A stretch of 64,000 nucleotides of DNA from Patiria miniata (GCF_015706575.1 NW_024037074.1:31113334-31177333), one strand, 5' to 3'; counted from the stretch's first letter, positions 58,501 to 64,000 are shown. A program made the numbers and translations. The notes: generated by a model not told the origin, from the letters alone.

Positions 58501-60652
58501 GGGCGAACTATTATATTACAAGGATTACGTTTTGTTCAATGGAAATATTTACGACAGCTGCACTGCAGATATGGTTATTTGAAGAAAATGGTAAGAGATT
58601 CACAAAAAAATCAGGTGGATTTAAAAACGGAAAGTAAGCTTGTCAAGGGACCGGTTGACCGTATTAAAAATCGGTCCACTTGTCACAAAGGCACTTTATA
58701 CCATTATTGCTTCGTCCTTCGGAGGGGACATAAAGCCGTAGGTTCCGTGTGATATGCACGTTAAAGAACCATTTACACTTATCGCAAAGAGAAGGGGTTT
58801 GTCAAGGTGTTTCTGACAGTGGCTACAATATGCGCCGCAACACCTTGTATAGGCCTACCCTTTTATACAAGTGCTACATAAGGGGTCTCACATTTCTCAT
58901 AAACTTCATTTGCCGTACCTGTCTTTAAAAAATGTAGTTACCAGGGCCTTGAGTACCTAATTGTTGGCAGATACTTGCGCTATAATAAGACTCCGGTATT
59001 TTTATTAAAAGAAACATTTGGCAAGTTGGGAAATTCACAATTATGAATTTGAAAAATAGCAGAACAAGTTATTGTTCAAGACGGTTGATAACAAAACAAC
59101 ATTACTTGCCTACGCTCTTTGAGTTCTAGCCTCCTAGCAACTCATACCCTGTTCATTGGTATAAACGTGTATGCATTTTCGTTGTGAGTGTTCGGAAGAC
59201 GACGATTTGATTATAAGAATAGACAAGAACCAAGGGCGGATCCAGAACATAAATTTTGTTGGGGAGGGGGTCGGAGGGGGGGGGGGGCCCAAAAGGTTTG
59301 TTTCCCAAAAACATTTACGGAGTGGGTAACGGGAACCACTTAAGGGCCCGATTTTTTTGGGGGGGGGGATTCTAGATGCTCCGTGGTGCGATCCAAGACA
59401 ATTTCTGACCACTTTCACCAATTGTTTTTAGCAAAAGATTGCGGTGTACGCAGTGCCTGCCAATTTTGCGACGTCACTCAAAAAAATTGAGTTCGTTTTT
59501 TTTTTGGGGGGGGGGGTGGCCCCCGTTGCCCCCCCCCCCCCCGGCCCCTAGATCCGCTGTTGACAAGAATTGGCAAGATTTCTTGCCGATCCCCCTTTAA
59601 CCGGAACAGAAGCATTTGCCAAAATTAATCTATATCCTGCCTTGCCGAACGCTGTGACTAATATAATAGTGCAAACTGTTACATGACACAGGATTTGTAA
59701 GCGGGCTTGTCCCCGCGTCGAAATTCAAGTCGTTGAAAACTGAAAGATATTTTCTTGTTTTCAAAGTGTCGGTAACAAAATTTATGAAATTTATAAACAC
59801 CGAGAGAAGGGACATTAGCATGCAGATGTTTTGTTTCGACACTGTTTACAATGACCTTCAACCGTTTGCCTTTATGCTTACTATCTATCATTCCACCATT
59901 CTATCCATCATTCACTTTTAATTAACTTTTTTTCCTAGAATAAAAGTACTTCTCCTAATAAACAAATAAAGAAATTAAAGGGCGCAGGCAAAGAAATATT
60001 TTAGTGCAATCCTTGAAAATGCACCTTTGTGTCCCATTAAACCTTATTTTCAATTTTCGATTTGCCTTTTTTTTGTTTTTATGCTAGTTCAAATTTCAAT
60101 ATTTATAAGCAAACGGTGATGTAGTTCCGGGCAGAAACCTCAATGTTACAGCTATTTCAACACAAAAAGTTGCTGGAATTTTGGATATTTTGCTGTCGCA
60201 AATTTCTTTTCTGTGGCGGTTCGTTGTTGTGTCAGTACATGGCCATAAGCCAATGAGCAAACTTTTCTCACAAATGTCTCAATGAGCAAATTGTTGAGTT
60301 GACTTTGCAATTTTAACAGAAAACCCCTAAACTGAACAATGTCTTCCTGAAATGACATCACAACAACAGCGCCCTCAGATGTCCAAAAAAAAACCCATGA
60401 ACAATTGTAAATGATTAAAGAGCTGCACTTTTCAATAAGATAAACCAAAAAAGGGGTATCATATAGTTTTTATACTTGTGAGAGGAGTAGAAATTTGCAC
60501 AAAAATGTAGCTCAGAACAATTCTCTTCGTGGACCCTTTAAGTTTAAGTTCCACGATACTGTTCGTAGTCTACATCACCAGTTTACCTTTAAGTCCTCCT
60601 GGATGACGCTGACAGAGCGCTCGCTTCGAAATTCCTCCCCTGGAGAAGACAT
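37338..60652 (-). CDS. TRPM cation channel of TRPM2/TRPM8 type, complete, 24 exons
   Basis: Exons in order: 60652-60587, 56380-56295, 55694-55532, 54727-54514, 52735-52596, 52255-52081, 50934-50763, 50558-50435, 49879-49807, 49466-49366, 48899-48753, 48493-48428, 48305-48144, 47775-47543, 46219-45997, 45374-45231, 44746-44558, 43645-43517, 43041-42754, 41886-41694, 39470-39347, 38736-38564, 38301-38169, 37542-37338. Lengths sum to 3723 nt with compatible phases: 1240 residues. Order: TRPM homology regions (about 23-640), pre-S1 helices, S1-S6 (about 815-1070), TRP helix (1082-1094), coiled coil (1150-1215), stop. TRPM channels are tetrameric Ca2+-permeable or monovalent cation channels of plasma or organelle membranes. 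Motifs such as VCQCG, SPTDAFG, EVTGGAK and GVMKHVG favour the TRPM2/8 branch. No NUDT9-H or kinase domain follows. Confidence 0.96.
37657..37676. repeat. Poly-C run
   Basis: About 20 C next to the TRPM last intron's repeats. Confidence 0.9.
37715..38030. repeat. Two-unit tandem repeat with DR1-like sites
   Basis: Two units of about 155 bp share AATGACCTCATTTGACCC, TAGATGAC(C/T)TTTG, ACCCAAAGATT(A/G)TTG and AAGTTTGGTTGAGAGTG. The first contains TGACCTTTGACCT, a direct repeat with one-base spacing. A related AGGTCAAAGGTCA lies near 3234-3246. Located in the last TRPM intron. Confidence 0.85.
38169..38301 (-). CDS. TRPM exon 23: post-TRP region entering the coiled coil
   Basis: Encodes ELLDEPSMQLLYNFEEECTE, then NYLRQKALEKQL and TIQRISE. 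The FEEEC-x3-YLRQK stretch matches the connecting helix of TRPMs (FEEQCIEEYFREK; TRPM2 ENYLQNR). It ends AGAGAG|GTGAGC, splitting an Arg codon. Confidence 0.93.
38564..38736 (-). CDS. TRPM exon 22: end of S6 and TRP domain
   Basis: Begins after CCTGTCAG and completes the Asn of AIFNNTF. It then encodes SEIWKFQRYRLILEYSEKPF and LPPPFTIVIHVIMVIRRAMY, followed by SCC, the TRP helix and its following segment. The canonical GT donors in this stretch do not give an open join to exon 23. TTTAG|GCACGC (a GC donor) does, and it gives the total length divisible by three. Confidence 0.88.
38875..38975 (+). repeat. Degenerate TTAGGG-like repeat
   Basis: GGATTAGGGTCAGGG, GGTTAGGGTAAGGG and GGGGTTAGG blocks in a TRPM intron. 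They resemble interstitial telomeric repeat but are imperfect. Confidence 0.6.
39347..39470 (-). CDS. TRPM exon 21: outer pore to S6
   Basis: Encodes NVTASPQAEAGDLDKMIVTG and then IMSVYLMISNVLLLNLLIAI. The second is the conserved TRPM S6 (NILLLNLLIAMF). The codon split with exon 20 creates an N-V-T sequon at residue 1030 in the outer pore, a likely glycosylation site. Donor TTCAA|GTGAGT. Confidence 0.95.
39795..39835. repeat. ACGT/CGCG microsatellite
   Basis: ACACGTACGTACGTACGCG and similar, self-complementary, in a TRPM intron. Confidence 0.85.
40250..40340. repeat. Imperfect hairpin of about 90 bp
   Basis: ATAGAGAAGGTAGCA near 40253 pairs with TGCTATCTTCTCTAT near 40322-40336. AAAATTAAAA pairs with TTTTAATTTT around a short loop. 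Confidence 0.7.
40687..41116. mobile_element. Palindromic MITE, family A, copy 3 (truncated)
   Basis: The left end ACAGGGTGAGT and both arms match copies 1 and 2 up to ATCCTAGAT. The last 80 bp or so, including the right end, are missing and replaced by unrelated sequence rich in ACTCG/CGAGT (41117-41225). Confidence 0.85.
41269..41640 (+). mobile_element. TTAA-flanked MITE, family P, copy 2
   Basis: Starts TTAAAGGACCCGTACAATG. It aligns with 59975-60541 through AATCCTTGAA, TTTTTTATGCTA, ACAGCTATTTCA, GCTGTCG(C/T)AAAT and ATGACATCACA(G/A)CAACAGCGCC. The right end is lost. It stops about 50 bp before TRPM exon 20. Confidence 0.75.
41694..41886 (-). CDS. TRPM exon 20: S5, pore helix and selectivity filter
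   Basis: Encodes IRDLVYFMLILLVFLVSYGV, then ARQAILFPRSEWRWHILGDI and FLVPYWQVYGELFPDTLDIF. SYGVARQAI is the TRPM S5 signature. The filter reads Y1014-G1015-E1016. Acceptor TTCCCGTAG, donor ATACA|GTAAAA. Confidence 0.96.
41971..42293 (+). repeat. Dispersed repeat D1, copy 2
   Basis: Aligns with 9145-9476 over its full length, and lies in the TRPM intron between exons 19 and 20. Confidence 0.75.
42754..43041 (-). CDS. TRPM exon 19: S2-S3 loop, S3, S4
   Basis: 96 codons, phase 0 at both ends: LTLWQKIKMWASDKWNIWDL (S3 start), VGILLYIPGFIFRLYS, ARMFFCLDVMVWYIRLLDVC (S4), MGPYVNMIGNM. N894 and D897 (N-x2-D) match the S3 half of the TRPM2/4/8 calcium site. Donor ACATG|GTGCGT. Confidence 0.96.
43060..43516. 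repeat. Tandem array derived from the 3' part of TRPM exon 18
   Basis: About four degenerate units of roughly 90-115 bp fill the intron. Each carries a version of CACCTGTCGCAGTTCCTCCA (the complement of the exon end ATGGAGGAACTGCGACAG plus donor), then GTGCAAATCACAGCC-like and GATGTCACC-like blocks, then TGTC(A/C)GATGTC(A/C)(C/T)TGTCGT. Clearest copies start near 43217, 43316 and 43421. The functional exon is the last unit (43517-43645). Confidence 0.75.
43517..43645 (-). CDS. TRPM exon 18: S1-S2
   Basis: Encodes VFYILFLMMFSFVVLVDLQG and then VEWAVTCTIFTLAMEELRQ. E866 and Q869 (E-x2-Q) match the S2 half of the calcium site. Acceptor CTTGTAG, donor GACAG|GTGGGT. Confidence 0.95.
44150..44425 (+). 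repeat. Possible SINE- or MITE-like repeat
   Basis: GTGTTCGAACCCGACC resembles a B box. GTGGGTTTTCCCTAGAATAT and TTTTTCTCCCACCGCTGAAA resemble conserved blocks of common marine-invertebrate repeats. No second copy is in the window, so this is weak. Confidence 0.3.
44558..44746 (-). CDS. TRPM exon 17: pre-S1 region
   Basis: 63 codons, phase 0: KPSIHSVGSLGFGIRG, FKRRLPYCTYGPTVDD and EKARMLLVAPILKFWINA. APILKFW leads directly into S1 as in other TRPMs (APIVKFW). Donor ATGCG|GTAGGT. Confidence 0.93.
45231..45374 (-). CDS. TRPM exon 16: variable pre-S1 linker
   Basis: 48 codons between conserved exons: ELTEWLFPATISNSTDEILR, SMSIRAANRSSGRWRDG. ELTEWLFPA corresponds to the short hydrophobic stretch (ILLPP/MLAFP) after the ankyrin-like helices. 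The rest is not conserved. Acceptor CATTTCAG, donor TGCT|GTAAGA. Confidence 0.88.
45375..45996. repeat. Minisatellite filling the intron between TRPM exons 15 and 16
   Basis: Degenerate 25-35-bp units of the type AGTCACAAGCTACAAGATCG plus TAACAACTTCTG repeat across the intron, reaching within a few bases of both splice sites (clearest 45430-45600 and 45770-45990). Confidence 0.8.
45997..46219 (-). CDS. TRPM exon 15: homology region 4
   Basis: Encodes WYENLAVELLGQCFEEDASF, LLLCAQLDNWSEQTCLSLA, FNHSRFIAHPSIQFLLNDQW, matching LAVELL, TCLQLA and FIAH of TRPMs. Acceptor ATCTTTCAG, donor TGAAG|GTAGGT. Confidence 0.95.
46366..47033. mobile_element. Fold-back element with ACAGGGTG ends
   Basis: Starts TACAGGGTGA and ends TCACCCTGTA. 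Arms of over 200 bp pair (ACTGCAATAATG with CATTATTGCAGT; CTTGTGTGAAAAAAATGAA and complement). The terminal ACAGGGTG is shared with family A, but the interior differs. A central segment of about 150 bp does not pair. Confidence 0.82.
47543..47775 (-). CDS. TRPM exon 14: homology region 4
   Basis: Encodes TDESDSCGSSDFDCFPFNDL, FLWALLTKKYQIARLMWQRG and LAKALIGARLCYRM. PF-x-(D/E)L-x-LWA(L/V)L is the TRPM consensus at this point. Donor AAGAG|GTGGGT splits an Arg codon. Confidence 0.94.
48144..48305 (-). CDS. TRPM exon 13
   Basis: 54 codons: IRNGRRHFKLQDIGRVIQYL, LSKGFACNYT, RCGTCGTFMRCFRG. LxDIGxVI-x-YL-x3-(A/G)-x-xCNYT matches TRPM homology sequence. Phase 0 with exons 12 and 14. An upstream acceptor would also keep part of the sequence open, but would break the phase with exon 12 in its conserved frame. 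Confidence 0.9.
48428..48493 (-). CDS. TRPM exon 12 (22 codons)
   Basis: Frame chosen by phase with exons 11 and 13: DESEPFPTLCILYQQANLMP, then PK, comparable with the ...LPPDYR stretch of TRPMs. Acceptor TTTTTCCCAG, donor AAAG|GTACGG. Confidence 0.8.
48753..48899 (-). CDS. TRPM exon 11: ankyrin-like helices
   Basis: 49 codons: ELCLDEAMEVALVRNRVDFV, ELFLETGCYMKSFVTTKRLE, QLYSS. NRVDFVELFLE(T/N)G is diagnostic of TRPM. Acceptor CTCTTTTAG, donor ATATG|GTAATT. Confidence 0.95.
49366..49466 (-). CDS. TRPM exon 10
   Basis: Encodes SNLSPSDQLKLSLIWNRVDL, AKEKIFNQNLSWN. PS(D/E)QLxL-x2-(A/I)WNRVD(I/L)A is the TRPM consensus. Acceptor TTTTCCAG, donor GGAAC|GTAAGC. Confidence 0.95.
49807..49879 (-). 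CDS. TRPM exon 9
   Basis: Encodes ITIYSVDAEDDVDIDYAILN, ALMK, matching TRPM ITVF...DGQQD(I/V)DxAIL-x-ALLK. Acceptor CTTTGCAG, donor AAAT|GTAATC. Confidence 0.93.
49905..50060. repeat. GTCAC-rich degenerate minisatellite
   Basis: Short repeats such as ATCACTGTCGTCACATTGTC and AATCACTGTCGCAACTGTTG lie in the intron between TRPM exons 8 and 9. They resemble blocks in the exon-18-derived array. Confidence 0.5.
50435..50558 (-). CDS. TRPM exon 8
   Basis: Encodes TLMPEHEERLRKKIAHTFPS, NQDKHESLFEDLIQVMKRKN, L. It corresponds to the charged helix after the SGR-x-(A/S)D motif. Acceptor TTTGCAG, donor ATTTG|GTAAGA. Confidence 0.9.
50763..50934 (-). CDS. TRPM exon 7: homology region 1/2
   Basis: Encodes DCGIPAVCLVLEGGLNTIRV, PIIPVVIAEGSGRGADLIAY. 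(V/L)EGG-x2-T(I/L) and VV(I/V)-x-(E/D)GSGR-x-(A/S)D are core TRPM motifs, part of the Rossmann-like N-terminal fold that in TRPM2 binds ADP-ribose. Donor AGGG|GTAAGG. Confidence 0.96.
51190..52030 (+). repeat. Dispersed repeat E, copy 1, interrupted by a hAT element
   Basis: 51280-51549 and 51947-52030 align with 62120-62400 and 62610-62690 (shared AACACCACTCA, GTTGAAGTTT, TCGAGAAAACAGTG, GCACAACCTTTT-like, TTTTGATAATT, AATGATCCT). The hAT element at 51550-51938 sits between the two parts. Confidence 0.7.
51550..51938. mobile_element. hAT-like non-autonomous element with 8-bp target duplication
   Basis: Ends CAGTGGCGTCACCAG and CTTGGCGACGCCACTG are inverted. Both are flanked by CTAGCACA (51542-51549 and 51939-51946), a perfect 8-bp duplication. 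The interior is G/C-run rich with GGGGGGGCAC blocks. The 149-codon ORF on the minus strand is repeat-derived. Confidence 0.92.
52081..52255 (-). CDS. TRPM exon 6: homology region 1
   Basis: Encodes RVKHYRMTSSLESTGASLD, then NHTHFILVDNGTVGNYGVEI and LRSNLEKLVSNQK. LDxNH(S/T)HFILVD(D/N)GT-x-GxYG is a hallmark of the TRPM family. Acceptor TCTTGACAG, donor TGCCA|GTACGT. Confidence 0.97.
52596..52735 (-). CDS. TRPM exon 5: homology region 1
   Basis: Encodes VMKHVGKALREHTLRSRHKI, NAIGVVSWGIVDGNAELEDK. TGVMK-x-VGxA and IG(V/I)-x-xWG(I/T)V match TRPM2 and TRPM8. Acceptor GTGAACAG, donor ATGCG|GTAATT. Confidence 0.96.
53120..54145. mobile_element. hAT-like element with GACTCGAGTC subterminal arrays
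   Basis: Ends CAGAGTTGTAACGAGTC and GACTCGAGTCATTACAACTCTG are inverted. Both are flanked by GTTCCTAA (53112-53119 and 54146-54153), a perfect 8-bp duplication. Near both ends lie arrays of GACTCGAGTCGAGTCGAGTC. Interior ORFs (93 codons minus, 77 codons or less plus) show no transposase features. It lies in the intron between TRPM exons 4 and 5. Confidence 0.93.
54514..54727 (-). CDS. TRPM exon 4: homology region 1
   Basis: Encodes YVRVAHDTPASDILDLLTNT, LPLPKLLIEVTGGAKDFVLQ, PKLRRVF, IVKVAESTDAWILTGGTNTG. It is close to TRPM2 (YVRVSQDTPSS, NLLISVTGGAKNF, AWIITGG). Acceptor ATCCTCCAG, donor TACGG|GTAAGA. Confidence 0.97.
54740..55185. repeat. ATCACAAGTC minisatellite with an embedded hairpin
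   Basis: Degenerate units such as GTCATCACAAGT and ATCACTAGTCATCACAGGTC begin next to TRPM exon 4. 54826-54975 interrupts them with an inverted repeat (see next entry). Confidence 0.8.
54845..54970. repeat. Inverted repeat enclosing GGGTTA telomere-like units
   Basis: CCGATGTTCCCCGAAATC pairs with GATTTCGGGGAACATCGG, and TTCCCCAATAC pairs with GTATTGGGAA. The loop is AGGATTAGGGTTAGGGTTAG and on. This resembles a small MITE-like hairpin with four telomere-type units. Confidence 0.8.
55532..55694 (-). CDS. TRPM exon 3: N-terminal homology region
   Basis: Encodes CQCGRVFEYHVPECVEAEPG, WDPDDGRYTRRSPTDAFGEV and FQGVWTSTRAK. VCQCG-x5-H, WDP and (M/S)PTDAFG match TRPM2. Acceptor TTTTCTGTAG, donor CTAAG|GTACGA. 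Confidence 0.96.
56295..56380 (-). CDS. TRPM exon 2: N-terminal homology region start
   Basis: Encodes IRSGHEMIRETFKKVDCIRF, VPSKKSQG(V). The W-I-x-E-x-F-x-K-x-EC-x-x-FVPSKK region of TRPMs is recognisable. Acceptor TTCCCATAG, donor GGCGT|GTAAGT splits the Val codon. Confidence 0.92.
56735..56795 (+). repeat. SINE-type 3' tail
   Basis: GCGTATAAAAGCGCTATATA, AATGCC and (TTA)n, like the tail at 12525-12606. Located in TRPM intron 1. Confidence 0.55.
57523..58130 (+). pseudogene. Possible retroelement relic with zinc-knuckle-like motif
   Basis: Two short ORFs (57523-57837 and 57911-58324) lie on the strand opposite TRPM in its first intron. The first has a basic start and CWKFGHWSDGH, which recalls a gag-type zinc knuckle. 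The second is Lys/Glu-rich. If this is a retroelement, it is a broken fragment; no family can be named. A host exon remains an alternative. Confidence 0.3.
58145..58880 (+). repeat. tRNA-derived SINE, interrupted by a hAT MITE near its 5' end
   Basis: The head has A box TGGTCTAATGG and B box GGTTCGAATCC (58405-58475). Downstream is a block containing CGTCCTTCGGAGGGGACATA, AAGCCGTAGGTTCCGTG and CACGTTAAAGAACC (58705-58775), which resembles a central domain shared by several SINE families. The region between (58490-58690) may be insertion or SINE body. The first bases of the head are duplicated around the hAT element at 58154-58400. Confidence 0.7.
58154..58400. mobile_element. hAT-like MITE with 8-bp target duplication
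   Basis: Ends CATGGGCGTAGCAGG and CCTGGCGACGCCCATG are inverted. Both are flanked by GTGCTGTG (58146-58153 and 58401-58408). The interior is G- and C-run rich. The target lies at the 5' end of a SINE. Confidence 0.92.
59230..59561. mobile_element. hAT-like element with 8-bp target duplication
   Basis: Ends CCAAGGGCGGATCCAG and CCTAGATCCGCTGTT are imperfect inverted repeats flanked by GACAAGAA (59222-59229 and 59562-59569). It contains the TCTAGATGCTCCGTGGTGCG and TTTCTGACCACTTTCACCA module also found near 6210-6425 and 10830-10905. Confidence 0.9.
59975..60541 (+). mobile_element. TTAA-flanked MITE, family P, copy 3 (complete)
   Basis: TTAA at 59975-59978 and 60538-60541 bound a 567-bp element with ends TTAAAGGGCGCAGG and GGACCCTTTAA. 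It aligns with copies at 8141-8720 and 41269-41640. TTAA targets and no ORF fit a piggyBac-type MITE. It lies 45 bp from the TRPM first coding exon. Confidence 0.82.
60587..60652 (-). CDS. TRPM exon 1: start codon exon
   Basis: ATG at 60652-60650, preceded by TTCAAG, opens 22 codons (MSSPGEEFRSERSVSVIQED, LK). Donor TTAAAG|GTAAAC, phase 0 into exon 2. The short N-terminus before the first conserved block is usual for TRPMs. The start is chosen because it is the only Met in this exon and it gives a total length divisible by three. The 22 residues are not conserved enough to prove the exon. Confidence 0.75.
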
Positions 60653-61173
60653 CTTGAACAGAGACTACGGTCAAGGAAAAAGAACTCTCAGGAAATGTCC
60701 ACAAAACACCACTGGAACGACTGCGTTCAGTTCGAAACTCTAACAGGATTTCGGGGATCACCTTTTCAGCAGACAGGCAGTATCAAAAGTAGATCAAGTT
60801 CAGATCTATAGTGAAGCCTATGAGTATGAAGACGGTCTTTCCATGGTCCGATTACAGTCAATCTAGAGCAGCATGTGCACATGATGTCATGTCCAAACAA
60901 GTCAGTGACGAATTCCCGGTCCCTTCCTGCGGGTGCAGGCAAGGGGGCACTTTCACTGGGTGTTGCAAAACTTCAACGGAATCCACTCGAAAAGTAAAGA
61001 AAACACTATAAACCCGGAAGTTACAGTTTAATTAATCAAGGCTATGCTCCGTTGTGACTCTCCCATGGGGGCAGTATGGGTGTATACAAGTCGTGTGCAG
61101 TGTACATGTACATGTATGCGTAGAGTATAATGTGGTATACTGTGTAGTTTGAGGGCTTCGTACAAACTCGGTA

Positions 61174-61266
61174 TGGCCGGTGATGCGCGACCGCTGATAC
61201 AGTGTCCCTACACAGTTTCGACACCGGCCGGTGATGCGCGACCGCTGATACAGTGTCCTACACAGC
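61174..61266. repeat. Direct duplication of about 40 bp
   Basis: GGCCGGTGATGCGCGACCGC followed by TGATACAGTGTCC and TACACAG occurs twice (about 61174-61215 and 61227-61266), separated by TTTCGACACC. Confidence 0.85.
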
Positions 61267-62119
61267 CTTTCGTCAAGGCTACTCCATGTTGCAAGCTTCT
61301 CAACTCGGTTCGTCCAATCACACTGATGATAAGTGATTACTTCCAAACGGCTCAAAACAAGACCAGCTTCCTAAAAAATGTCGGGGAGACTCGTTATTGC
61401 ACAAGACCCCAGACGAGGCTGAAAAGACCCGGCAATCGATCCACTTGTCCCGGGGCATGAGGTCAAAGTTGCAAGAAAGAATGTGAAACGACTGCAAAGT
61501 GAAACGGTAGTTTTTATTCCTTCATGGTAGAATGCAGTGATATGCGTGCACACTTCTTCCTCCATGTGTGAACTTAGATGGCCGGATATGGCGTGTTACA
61601 GACCAATTTACCAGCGGAAAATCACAGGCCTACCGACGTAGAATGTGTCACTCGACTAACCAACTAAGCGGGTAGGCCCGGTTTCACCACAAAAAGACGA
61701 AAGACATTATAAATTTTCCCCGAAGCCTTTTCCTTTTTGTAAAACTACCAGGAAAATAATTTCTTTTGATAGTTCCAAAGTCCAATTATTACGACACGGC
61801 CTAATAAGTAGTTATACGCAGCGAATGTAACTTTGGGGGGTTTGTCGTTTAATTTGATCGTGACAATTGATACAACAAAATGGACTTTCACTTTCATTAT
61901 TGACACTCTCAGGCTCATGCTTGTTCTTGTTTTGGTTGTAACTTATAAGGACCATTGTTTCTTCTTAACGTCTGAGCGTAAGGTTGATTACGTGCGGCGG
62001 TATGACGGCGCGCGGATCCGCTTTCGTTTTAATTGTTTTCGATATAACCTCTTTTGACCGCATTTACATTACAAACAAAACGTCGCTTCCAGCCTCAAAA
62101 AGGCAAATTGGATCAATTG

Positions 62120-62700
62120 CCGTTCATGCATTTCTTCGTTTGTTTTCCTTCCTCTATGCTAATACTAACACCACTCAAGTCCAAAGTAGAGTGTAAAAAA
62201 CTAACTTGTTGAAGTTTCAGCTCGATCAGTGGATATATTACAGCTTTCGAGAAAACAGTGAAAAACATGCACAACCTTTTGATCACGACACACGATTTCG
62301 CCTTTATAACTAGTGTGTATTTCCGAAAATCAGCAAACAGACTGAACGTTTGAAATCATGATTTCTTCTAAATGACAGCAAGCCAGCTAACTTCACGGTG
62401 TGTTTAGTACTGGTGTAGCGTGAATATCCGACTCCATGAAATGTGGACTCATTGGTAGTATTGCGCACGCGTGGGTACGATACTATGCTATTTTTAGGAT
62501 CGTTTCGGGAGAGTGACCTGTCACGTGCGAGGGATTAACCAATAATAGGGAAAAGGGGTCAGATTTTCATAGGAGTCGGGTTTTCATGTGACACCGTACC
62601 ACTACGATCTTGAATCAAATTTAGCTGTTTGATAATTCAGCAGGACACTTTTGGATTAAATGTAAATGATCCTTAATTCCTTTAAGTTAACAGTGTGGTA
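62120..62700 (+). repeat. Dispersed repeat E, copy 2
   Basis: Aligns with the two halves of the interrupted copy at 51190-52030. It carries different sequence where that copy has its hAT element, plus an extra stretch of about 200 bp. Confidence 0.6.
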
Positions 62701-64000
62701 TCAGGATTGAACCTGTCAGTCGAATCAATGGCGTTTGATTTCACGTCGACCAAAACAAACCATGTTTGAAGTTGTTCTTTGATAAAGGATAGGACGCCAT
62801 CTTATAAAACTTTGCTGATATAATTGAGTTGTTTAATATGGACTACGAATTCACTTTTCATACGGATTAAAAGATAAAGTAGACTTGAAATCAAGTCGGT
62901 AATTTGCCGGATTTAGTTCACCCACCGCGCACCGGCGCGGCGTGGACACAGCATACCGTCCCATATGGTATACGTGGGGCGGGCACTAACTTGCGGGGAC
63001 GCTTTGTGCATCCTCGGTCCCAATGTGCGTGTAAATCGATACCAATTTATGCCAATTGCCAGCCAATGATGAACACGATACACAGCGCCGTGCTAGTAAA
63101 TATTGGGAGCGCCGACAGACAAAACACGACTGTCTAGCGACTTGTTCTCAAGTCTAAAGATAAAGTGGCAGTTTTGCCCGTGGGACACTTGGTATTTCGA
63201 CGGGCATGCCACTTCTCCACAAATATTCATACCGCCCTCTATCGATACATGGTTGAAAAGATTTCCTAATTGGCTAAACATTGTCATTCTTTCTCCAGCA
63301 AAGCCTTTTTTTCTCTTCTAATCTTTGCGGCGCTCAAGCCAATACAAATCATAGCTTTCCGAGTTGGAAAATCGAGATTTTATAATGTAATGGAAAAATT
63401 TAAATGCCGCCATGCTACAATAAATCTAAATGAATTAAACAATAATAAATAGTGTCCATGATGAAGTACCTATCGAGAAAACACTAGGAATGGCTTTGGA
63501 ACTTGGAAGAAGGAGTATGCATCGTCACACACAGAGCACAAACCTGGGACGAAATGAAGGTCACTCTGGGTCAAGTTTGGGAATATTTAACCTACACGAC
63601 AAGAGCGCTCATTCTTGTTTTACTATACTCCCGAGGACAATGCCTTGTGTTTCCCTTTGCCACTGTAATATAACACTCTTCCATAGACTATAAGCACACG
63701 AACCTACTACAGAGGACCGTTTTGAACAAAAGATCCAACGCCCGAGGACTAAAAGGAAATGTTGTTCTCCCCTTGTGTGTCGGTCCTCAGGGGTTATGTA
63801 GAACACGTACACCATGTAAAACGATCAATAGTGCTGCTTGCATGTTGCATAGAAATACGATATCATTCCGGATACGGATTTCTCTTCAGGTTCAACTGGC
63901 TGATCTTCCACAGACGTCACTAAAAAAAGTTCACCAAATGTAATCTGCATTCATTTTGGACTTTCTGTTTGAAATTCTGCTTTAAATTGAAGGTTTGAAA

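Larger units (their letters stand above)
60653..64000. other. TRPM 5' region, no further gene seen
   Basis: This should hold the TRPM 5' untranslated region and promoter. No TATA box or other clear promoter sign is placed. ORFs up to 107 codons lack domains. Repeats: 61174-61266 and 62120-62700. A CG-rich patch at 62920-63010 might be promoter-related, but this is a guess. Confidence 0.45.

Overview
This window is animal nuclear DNA. It has small exons with GT-AG junctions, long introns, and many SINEs, MITE-like elements and a DIRS-type retroelement. Two conserved genes can be reconstructed exon by exon. Their protein types and the repeat mixture (tRNA-derived SINEs, hAT-like elements, a DIRS1-like element) suggest a marine invertebrate, perhaps a deuterostome such as an echinoderm. 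That placement is inference; I see no marker that fixes the species.

Layout. (1) 1-26674, plus strand: the 3' part of an ARID3/dead ringer transcription factor gene. Four coding exons are visible (12237-12420, 24515-24735, 25429-25647, 26517-26674) and all join in frame. The first 12.2 kb is intron or upstream sequence full of repeats. The 12-kb intron holds a DIRS-type retroelement (13215-19715) with inverted terminal repeats and an internal complementary region, a large fold-back element (20396-22344) and a hAT-like element (23603-24066). (2) 26675-37337: intergenic, AT-rich and repeat-rich. It contains SINE copies, a palindromic MITE, a cluster of octamer motifs, a three-unit satellite (33602-35170), two GGCCGAGGCC arrays and one orphan glutaminase-like exon on the minus strand. 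(3) 37338-60652, minus strand: a complete TRPM cation channel gene. I can place 24 coding exons, and their lengths total 3723 nt (1240 residues plus stop) with compatible phases throughout. (4) 60653-64000: upstream of TRPM, with no gene seen.

The two genes are convergent. The ARID3 part encodes the second half of the ARID DNA-binding domain and a C-terminal REKLES-like region. The TRPM protein resembles the TRPM2/TRPM8 branch in its N-terminal homology region and keeps the S2-S3 calcium-site residues. It has a Glu in the selectivity filter and ends after a coiled coil, with neither a NUDT9-H nor a kinase domain. Several TRPM introns are built from minisatellites that begin at the splice junctions, and one array appears to have been made from the 3' end of an exon. 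At least four hAT-type elements with perfect or near-perfect 8-bp target duplications sit in the 5' half of the TRPM gene.
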